Shown one piece after another: positions 52,801 through 53,617 of a DNA stretch of 53,617 nt (position 1 is the stretch's first letter; the number at the start of each line of letters is the position of its first letter). The stretch is from an uncultured Christensenellaceae bacterium (GTDB taxonomy: Bacteria; Bacillota; Clostridia; Christensenellales; UBA3700): positions 1-53,617 of the forward strand of contig CALWRI010000012.1 in the NCBI GenBank assembly GCA_944383905.1, given 5' to 3'. Position numbers and translations under genes: made by a program. The notes under the pieces were generated by a model. That model made no database searches. It was given only the letters and a program-made list of their open reading frames with translations, and had not been told where the DNA came from.

Positions 52801-53617
52801 GCTCTTGGAAGAGTGTCTCGGCGTATTATACAATACGGTGTAATTCTCGTAAGTTTCACGATATTCGGCATAAAGATTTATGCCGCTTACTATACCGCCG
52901 TTATTGATCGCGGCAACTCCTCCTACCACACCGCTGGTAATACTGTTGCTGGGTACTTCTATATAATTGTCCCACGCCAAGCGTCCTCTTATTGCGATTT
53001 CGCTTCTGAACAATCCCAGCACGTCGTTGACAACTACTTTACATCCGTATATGCTGCCTGTCTGAGAAGAATCAGAAGGATTTACTCCGTTGTATCCCGC
53101 AATACCTCCGACCGCAGAAAATTCCTGATAACTTATATCTCCTCTGTGTGAAGCATCGCTTCCGTGGACATAGTATTGGCTGGGGATAAAACCGTACTTA
53201 ATCTCGTTCTCCATCGTACAGTTGTAGATAACGCCGAAGTTTATTCCTGCTATACCGCCCATCATTACGTTTCCGTTCCAGGGCGATATATAAATTGCCT
53301 GAATGTCGTCGCTTCCGCCGTCAACTCTGGTTACAACGGTATTCAGATTTTTTATCGTGCCGTAGTTGACAGAAATTACATTGCTGAGACCGTAAGCATC
53401 CACACCGCTGTATATCTGAACGTCGTAATTACCTTCTCCACCTGCAGTATCTATTCCCCACCAGGACAGATAACTGTCTCTGCTTCCGATAGCACTGTTA
53501 ATTTTCCGCAGGTTGTATGCGTTTAAGTTGCTGTGTTCAGATGTTATCGTGTATCCGTTTCCGTCTAAAGTCGCATTTGCAGGCAAAACCCTGTTAGTTA
53601 CGGGTTTTTCGCCGACC
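31864..53617 (-). CDS. Giant repeat protein with GLUG-like and YDG/MBG-type domains (5' end outside window)
   Basis: An uninterrupted frame of about 7,250 codons that stays open to the window edge, so the start and any signal peptide are not visible. From the visible N-terminal end: a long beta-helix-like region of GLUG-type units (G-x-N-x-G-T-I-x-N pattern) to about 42600, then ~10 YDG/MBG-type units marked K-x-[YF]-D-[GN]-T (35250-42130). A second GLUG block (34490-35160), one more YDG-like unit (~33700) and a last GLUG block (32215-32740) follow. The C-terminus ends in GYHGIVSIN and carries no LPxTG, SLH or dockerin anchor. Cys and Lys are rare and Thr, Ser, Asn, Gly and Tyr common, as in secreted fibrous adhesins. 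Function inferred: surface or matrix adhesin. A TTG at 53586 is in frame but is not taken as the start. Confidence 0.9.
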   Translation of the reverse strand, partial: VGEKPVTNRVLPANATLDGNGYTITSEHSNLNAYNLRKINSAIGSRDSYLSWWGIDTAGGEGNYDVQIYSGVDAYGLSNVISVNYGTIKNLNTVVTRVDGGSDDIQAIYISPWNGNVMMGGIAGINFGVIYNCTMENEIKYGFIPSQYYVHGSDASHRGDISYQEFSAVGGIAGYNGVNPSDSSQTGSIYGCKVVVNDVLGLFRSEIAIRGRLAWDNYIEVPSNSITSGVVGGVAAINNGGIVSGINLYAEYRETYENYTVLYNTPRHSSKSYTGVITGITNITSSPIVLELNGQNWTFAPSTVTNITLETDYLYIKAEAHDMTDLSRGSYGVMNSAQYPETGNYAGIVCGQGTTNSNVNFVASYGGDLASAQNVNFRTWNASELNSSQPITSADIPKFGYGTNNSNDYINEITSINTRFEGQMTENNSTDLTSVGATVSYIWDAEQRSDGGWVSGLRQNINFDNVSGINAGNYFIYGTQSYVNGAPSYATGSATYESANVTYGGLAVIPSAARTAVEYDYSLLMQNFTDSAAFDAFAGVNAGANFAYAYANALVLNKAHTLDNSSASQRELRSWKTIDGGLKQITVTGLNNTAVSVDGINALSDFIAVNRGTIVNLSIAYSVARGTISASGNTAYGFVAGVNYGTIAPAVISTSAVELSGSSPTSLLYLGGAVGYNCGNMSGITQNVAGNMTVSGSAKQAFLGGVIGVNTGAGTLQTAVLNGSYDATVQATAGSTYGNYVGGFIGAGVNSGSVSTQGNVLTLTQTQADPFGNWLYSSKMRVQTNANSYTGLFAGLITASPIYNAATNPYINGLVAAAPNLDEAVGWFSPTKGVMTLAGYAAGTTGASGKYVSTDLIRGQVYTVQDASDAFVSKILTDVYWAPTTNIYRFTVTSFAYSGNWALMPYDSGYRNFVNYGSPLNSGETFATAWTYENNNNGSYAYTFDAGLYMQNNDASSNPDYLAPVVGVELIYRMNLQSGVSAGDATNADDALTLFLSGESAGFEHMNPNNGYKALCAGASGGYGDNSGDPWTVSGGRNIVFDKPYGLDGSHNGGMSISVTGDATSYAQVWDEASQSYATAEFIAVNNSSIYALKVTVDGNKTYSTGDNLAYSHLVGVNNGTISACTVTVNGNVSLSATGAAVYGSLVGINNGTVSTSSATLNGSVSVSGGGISYAGGAVGINRGVADGTVVNFDGGAIALTNSGGTLAVLGGAIGLQDSASLSDVQTTGYNSSVVLVGAGYAGGVIGLANVGNTDSVAGITATKTSLTNIANSVYAMNVNAESGYTGLISGAAADGEFASGALEGIAAIYPDEVADYAIPWTTAQANALSMYGRGTAAAAEGLLFKISDFSNDGAAEFLTERTITVNGAEKSIAFMRSQIVNMSEVTFVATYNYYDEQGDLAVDKGYAGTPTLAADVYTLAIGGGYANSSLCVPVLDLLIDYTVSISDGQVDQLVDFMRGDSDGAYASYAGAHKATLASGAAFSLDSATATLRAESSAKKILIGTGNTLTVSGTLPSAEYNGSTVTGGFFAVNRAQVINVNVVANANLSPSGDAFGLFAGVNEGELTNVGAAMYGASASVEAFGVLIGVNYADVNGSAVNVEGVYTVTSNKVFAGGAIGKNSGNVTDVTVNFNSATLTANATSIAAIGGVVGSQDGGSLTDVGTAGSDMRTTVASGTGYSGGIVGIINTGAQSGGNAQVAGESLAPTVISGVYAGVYPSAMYGGYRGLVSGATSGIASGAIEGAAAHYYENGEDGDPQIPWFTQDTGTVSMYGYSASADVSATTGVLFKVSDYSDDGNADFIVSRQLSSSAGGAEVGIDLGAFAGAYGLTIGIYYHKYEGQTLSSELLTSGSYSSSGSCLYSVDGTRVNGTGTYVPVIEFFAEYTVDISQGTENDWESGTGIENSLLFCFVDGVGANQLYAGAKKGNVTGNIVIDKPMNGYVTMREEKVLEGNGNKLMFSWVGDLNGNYTLQLGDRGNDNASSGSGGYVQTDAGRGQTGAVGGLIAVNYGTVRNFAIAHANVSGTTSGYAFYMAQKVTTGMLVGANFGTVENITYDNSTTTNSVKIRSQNGDDIIFGGIVGTNAASGTVRNFTLSEYSGVSVDGAEEAIYGGVLGANYGEAYDMNAQIGTEIAQNDYMTRLGTDPASVTDYVTVSGISIWGASVGYNAGELSGAAVKSNVNYGVNSGGASSLAAGGVVGMLDGGSASGLKATGWGGFFVYASTIRLTTVFNVYVGGLVGAANADGASEIGFVKFASAGKKATLSNSVFALSGGMVTMDSYGVGIARYGYVSGVLAASYAAIPSGAVSNTFWYIADKLREVEGDGAEIFPVFHGGNALHPTYISAFGMAPSDWLNSNDEVDNNAQFATGCYGFTMVDSDDNPINYLTMDVSIGGGVLTVTVHKPTGISAYYTMSEFSQQISSVGGNGTGSVGAGSSADQILTVSNVGASGAGYLTFSFESGVYALTDSAYVQYMILSFLSSKPCGATGNGQVVGYYSYTTVDGEYSRTVGDAFYRVYQLWSGATEMRMYGTNKTVQINATPGQALVLGKDKTFDGGQDAGYDIIVTSAFANNIELYAFGGDLDGVEQKYLVVSEFIAVNYGIFKNTDIQLSGTGEDDKNISRNALDVLANASNIGIDTTGLTGFIYGMLVGVNEGTLSDFDDYSFDRTITLDSNADAKYNSIFGGMVGAMSGENALISNIGHITFGTDVRAGGITMTGEANLIAAGGVVGIAIQGRIERVGVTLTANSSITVNATHNSATVGGVVGDLRGVLSDVIFESEYQSKMLISGTKSTGTAALANLVGVINTFSDESDTATIEKAKVIGIGYLYNGLDESGIVTTSSTKLYTAGVVALGSNYQTLTADSEDEFVRDIVAAYGEIRPSKLDSVYVDFEGYVRAKANTRVGLIAARLLDGITSEDGVTANAVNINWDNLKNLVWQTACEGDSMWTTNANYADYTAAFNTNSAIAVLGYAPVTIDSNNPDLRGLGMRLWLTNNLYSTRLTTSDMVTSWKGLGQLEVVVTGDLVWNELSVSAAYYDGTETDSALKYKQISALGSVSSASAATIDVDVTSALALMKGSAETFPNGIYMLRVTYNEVYIYNQTQLMTFMSSGADTTQGLLSSDADYNSYANANVGIIANDLEVNYATQGTGDKAGHYYTTAVTMRADKILEGNGYKVTITTSGTIHSAVIDDKGNTPAGALLDGEYFWDYIGGLNTLSSSDLNQINTTYSIGIRAGALFVGRNLGTIQNIAFELPNSVTIDNVDYAKWHDVITQDSWRNYGTSLFVGIVTAVNAGTIDNCTLTIGNNAKVNSLRGSADGPQLQKGYVNDLSYKVNTMSTNGGFAGLMYGTSTAPSYISNCTVTLGEGSEIRATSRSSSFSWAGRNDSVFAYAGGVVGWLTSDSTIYNVTVNGTGTMTAWGDLDAGSFSSGDKVTSAGAIVGLNSDHSTYTISNNADEYGIIDGVICNWNGAAYFLTTGNNNIFYSSSGRVNYYVGAQLAGVAEQNTLNNIYFMYGIDQYKTFHQDNWYYGDNVAARQASEDFLDKYNYVVSRAVQLLENNSFGYSAIYAIAQKPGGSASRTEVAYRNADGSVTVNLEDKVIDGKTVPAFTFENYVNYQTAVDDDSDVSGVSGATNFSLYVASGSTFYVANQYFPRITSTMDSGGDKNYDYVGARAAAMITINNTTDWNWTFKPNNVYLYEVGFGVDEDNGTELDMNDPDTSAYLSFQTKDINSDVVVNVTLKTDNLGAQFVWKTIEQWSYADGSQSRSELLYYNNVTSLEQAKQNNSFVKIFDRDNDGADFTFTYVMGMAIKIAMDENRYYYDENEGVFYDNVAKIYDGTAIDDPMLYYADEEGNRIESLGDVSASLLSPLYYKDNNMGGTVSVSKSSTDNAGAYRIRISFTSEGGENSKVNTTNRTMMFSQFDHIDIYTVVLPKTVLQSGVSVSKTYDGTANYGASSTVFANLVAGDSVALTGGSYSTANAGSGTTIFGATYINFTFRYVQNGIINQATIPVFEGTGQTSNYAPASAMLSGDLVLADGSFSSYKKPAGTYAYKGEIFREEITADDLDLYMSGQKYLIGNLNNRVYDYYSEYDTQAFEEDSVIFGQSPVYTTAGGGKYLEISGYATGEKIRFYFTFKSGTSSYESVKNYGQYDVYINIDDATNFVFAEGTQKYESLNIGMLSITEYAIETANVTYLVTAGYLSKTFDNTSAIPFTFNSANLKITAQNGYEVQPSEYTITVGAMYTTSKGGSSSSSAKDAGEYDIYFRISNFNCPLGNYTLEDMTVRFVDESGRQISYFVLPKEIRLDAVTKEFDNTVLAEAAYTDFTYSGAYAPVSGTNDMFAVEYDSVDVGAGLTIEFVDTVVVELNGNNYETVKVVSGSNQGKQNYYVAKARDNCGNITPVSVTAESVSIIYSNSTNVDYRKEGTSVVMKDSKGNVVNIYPLVRFDNKNAGTNKTVTFVTTSQTIAGKSYALLTNSTLVSQSLPTTGVGYAGNYYVSKTSWTVGEIVKNTLALEDILGNIVISQTNGKSTVGGSEYLFENLGGKSYTYHYGYYVGFEIDPSATIIEDDPLKDHLTVTITNETNEINGYAGNYTLVLEIVGTDYDWDENVQDSSRKVTNFRIDKQILNASDITAALPATVYTYTSVYRTITPSVVVTDEDGRQMSLEDGEISWLASSFSNTNPYFAGQYNNGTRLPVGDYSFSVTPVFVGDDRLNYTYTPGGSAYMLEFSIIPSSLGVIRATKEFDNTTSLNTEGNVAVFTGIQNAADPFTPSGSYVSKNSGSGIRLDLDHVTTTVNGTNYSLLVDESGRVTNNTYNESNALGTINKYTISATELNTYILGWVKDVAERQQLSLKTGAQLEYRSDEASAYGSEHFLFSVSGMSYGFTGSVASNVLTISQNSQTVASMYFAVNATSGAHTFAFAPGGGDKYVLPTGDYTVTLTLSNLNFELEQGAGNGTFTVNKQEISGGSASGSANVFIVLNEEFSYAYGEEGFNMPTVEDVKFVYTLNVIDKYTGKIGATFTQDDKVIESIEYSLTADATEFFNEIAGPLYIGGYYVWATTVADSLGNYSVPEGAKIAVYVAGTPVPEVPDPEEGEEGGQGEQVGETGDTVTIPSLPAAPAYFVLPRTLNISAIAKTYDGTVSFDGAVLTSDALAGDGITVAVLDGEYESPNANYDSTGSVYIEGNAGSDYVGIVITPVEVNGTLYNMISVQGLAGNYCIAGDATSNVVSVACAKIMRKSVDPASVKLTSDTFEKKYGDEAAPELPIVTADLAGSSETVNYDENNVVYKQGGEVVVPQAVGGYEMYLTGIAFDNYEVSGLGEVLVNEGRGASVEEGEEGSGEGAGDESGTGGDQSGAGEEGEEEPQEKPETYTYYIVPKEVVISGVVKFYDKTDEVVYYAEGEDGISAEVTVADTDGNEVLDAEGNPVILRIQAKMSGVNAGKLKDVYADFTMFGYNVNFDESNTAVYYRLLVKGEDGTENVASNYCVATSDSVLLPEQFEENYEPDPDLGYDDTPVVNNGLVYQMTFVGIGTVIPAPLTVEGIEKVYDGTYDVTQGSLTGMLAGDEQPVVARWRYDTKDAATGKIVGIETDGEVYEFGGVEYYAIYVMVGTEKVLSDYGVAAVDVTDVEETEIGEDGSETTVTYRYAVLEGAGTILPYALTAENFSNVGVAGMKSVEYSSTRYYSLSEVRATLTALGFTQAAVNTDGTLSVVFENGDELTFSASFGAGQSTAHDAATYTVVLSLVNAVNYSMATPYTFDFVITRQSLTKVYVVTGGLSKEYDGTGALPAYSTDGWVVYAVDKQGALVNVTGSGYADLSAANIVFKKFNEEEGKDEYFVPVNVTADPGYQIYVTGFEIDAANYVFTSTEDALGCAAFDEVSVLEEKAYYKITPRVVEITGDAFESKTFDGAYSLRIDGGVPGETVVVGDLSGLNASLAGTYGTLNVTPYVKDVATDDTAFNGESIAENYALYYQGAPVGSDTVVTVTDYTVSQADVLVAERDNGSYVIGVSGLQGLDFLFATSSDITEAVQSEIADTLYGGEVWSGGSFDTSSAFAKLNAAVADVFALYVNNGENAVTPSVTERYVFDDFAFTAQDGAYVLTFVFKGIDGYDGATATDRYTFVIKGVSDSVRSTNYSTTSSELESGQLNAAQAGEGVAVSTVEELREAIIQNKTFYLANSIYGADLSDVSDTVFTGSFDGRGHTLSLTGAADGATHGAAGMLVAVNDGTISNLVVKLMPGAALNAATAGGLVGINNGTISNVSAELVGDLAVTGATYAGGIVGVNQAGATITSATFVYSADVAAAGAKWGAIAGNNAGALDRVAVRVNESAGASAYAVSSAGAGFVAGNAGGSANGVIVAVANGALSGVSGLWNSGDAAAQNVYSYVVTEGAAGSALKLLDPYPEGYIGYYFATADDYTTAGTQHNVLTDASEYNKSYYVDYSDGAGFVAIEAIAPYNRFVWDGYGTSYRTAFGDSNVGSSLNRIVALFAAGDVAAQFDGTTVITSGVNAFTVAIGVRGGNVDVEGDVETSIKEVVYTGVAQIYSVNITVTSGGVSETKTLTVGGTEAGYYSKASLEGIIGGGAGGETIGDVTYDSGSRTEYTFSGEGTKVANGIALVIYPAITSADGAKAEKYYDTTDEGTLGVTYDGEEIATLGGNYYDAENVATSQAKQAEKFGFSTFGAVTREVLAKNGVLYEIVERVIGEGEDQTFTYEISPIKIGSGDNAADFTTDTAVGTYTTRELMIAYSRLASREYATQVLTAEQLSGYGFVRVYSLGANVTVGTDGTATVVGDVVYRPVLVGENAGNYTLYSAQWTAPDGLAVGVDEDGFALSGYSLSVQGEIKPIDLGVGAQYVVGRDQSYNSAMLDPQATSDGVVTVTQEQAAAMGISAENYAKLVQEAKNITVTFGEDFFDALVQEGVLEKRDDGKYYAVNAQYASALLPDKADGGNFVVTMTDNTVTFRYFDTAVKEGAAYYLIADEEDYLAWTDNEGGAADYYAIDMMLAADVDFGGKPTAMLAWRDADGNVVGYKGTFDGNGHAFTNAIVDREGSAALFERIDEGATVRNLTVADFVVISTGAASTAAGIAVDNYGTIENCAFEGVLSASALTGGITTANYGVVDGCVSVNRAYVDVGGVAEGIGVDGEVDGETGVSEGVSITESVVGSGEDAVRETVIEKADKTAASWEDAIFTPVISAYVFDERYIKVDGNGLFVTDDFIKLNAVIKLFGWVGADAVTSASQTGYHGIVSIN
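32215..32740 (-). repeat. C-terminal GLUG-like block
   Basis: GTFDGNGHAF is followed by AAGIAVDNYGTIENCAFEG and TGGITTANYGVVDGC units, the pattern of beta-helical GLUG repeats. This block repeats the opening design of the gene, which also begins with a DGNG motif (53550-53560). Confidence 0.7.
34490..35160 (-). repeat. Second GLUG-like block
   Basis: FTGSFDGRGHTLSLTG, then LVAVNDGTISNLVV, LVGINNGTISNVSA and IVGVNQAGATITSA. The same layout (YLAN/FDGxGH start, then GxNxGTI units) occurs at each GLUG block of the gene. Confidence 0.75.
35250..42130 (-). repeat. Array of about 10 YDG/MBG-type units
   Basis: Units open with motifs such as AKIYDGTA, SKTYDGTA, SKTFDNTS, TKEFDNTV, TKEFDNTT, AKTYDGTV, VKFYDKTD, EKVYDGTY, SKEYDGTG and SKTFDGAY, each followed by a beta-rich segment with NY-type turns. 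Two units (near 37500-37640 and 38270-38360) carry Glu/Gly-rich acidic linkers. Confidence 0.85.
42600..53617 (-). repeat. Long N-terminal GLUG-like beta-helix region
   Basis: Dozens of units of the form G-[GV]-x-G-x-N-x-G-T-[IV]-x-N, for example FAGVNEGELTNV, GVLIGVNYADVNG, GGAIGKNSGNVTD and LVGANFGTVENI. Four or more higher-order segments each end with a hydrophobic-rich TYEN-type linker and an MYG[YR]-type motif, suggesting tandem duplication of ~2.5-3 kb supermodules (compare 48300-48900, 49600-50300 and 51100-51700). Confidence 0.8.

Overview
The window reads as chromosomal DNA of a spore-lineage Clostridia bacterium (Bacillota). It has a full-length spo0A, luxS, a heterodimeric ABC exporter under a MarR repressor, a sodium-pump decarboxylase beta subunit, an Mrp/NBP35 ATPase, very large repeat-rich secreted proteins, AGGAGG-type ribosome binding sites and many near-consensus TTGACA/TATAAT promoters. 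The mix of InlB B-repeats with YDG/MBG and GLUG repeats suggests an uncultured gut Clostridia (Christensenellales-like), but that placement is only an inference. Nearly all genes lie on the minus strand; only spo0A, an acidic zinc-ribbon gene and one candidate small RNA are on plus.

Layout. 1-402: tRNA-Ser(GGA) with its terminator, beside a noncoding patch of tRNA-like fragments and repeats. 513-8267: a three-gene operon with its own strong promoter, encoding a RyR-like protein, a membrane protein with Rossmann and RyR domains, and a soluble fusion of a ClpA/B-like AAA+ module, a receiver-like domain and an FtsH-like AAA+ protease. It is the most unusual gene set here and the best candidate for an undescribed stress, signalling or defence system. 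8487-11085: an anion permease, a small membrane zinc-ribbon protein and a nitroreductase. 11182-11343: a candidate standalone small RNA on plus. 11456-15677: MarR repressor and two ABC half-exporters, one with a degenerate ATP site, behind a promoter with two identical-pattern operators. 15803-17396: an orphan OadB/OadG-like pair behind a leader that matches the yybP-ykoY (Mn2+) riboswitch and ends in a terminator. 17472-18089: a hexapeptide acetyltransferase. 18342-23390: an InlB-repeat/LRR lipoprotein. 23804-28469: luxS, a TrpXYZ-type ABC importer operon and mrp. 28548-29885: a DUF1624 membrane acyltransferase-like protein and an XRE regulator, both apparently leaderless. 29975-31706: spo0A and an acidic double zinc-ribbon protein. 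31864 to the right edge: one giant open reading frame (at least 7,250 codons, 5' end outside the window) made of GLUG-like beta-helix repeats and about 11 YDG/MBG-type units.

How the parts relate. The RyR/protease operon reads as sensor, membrane effector and ATP-driven protease. The MarR/ABC operon looks like a self-repressed drug or lipid exporter. The OadB/OadG pair appears to be switched on by Mn2+. The InlB lipoprotein and the giant protein supply long extracellular repeat fibres. No insertion sequence, phage gene or CRISPR array was seen.
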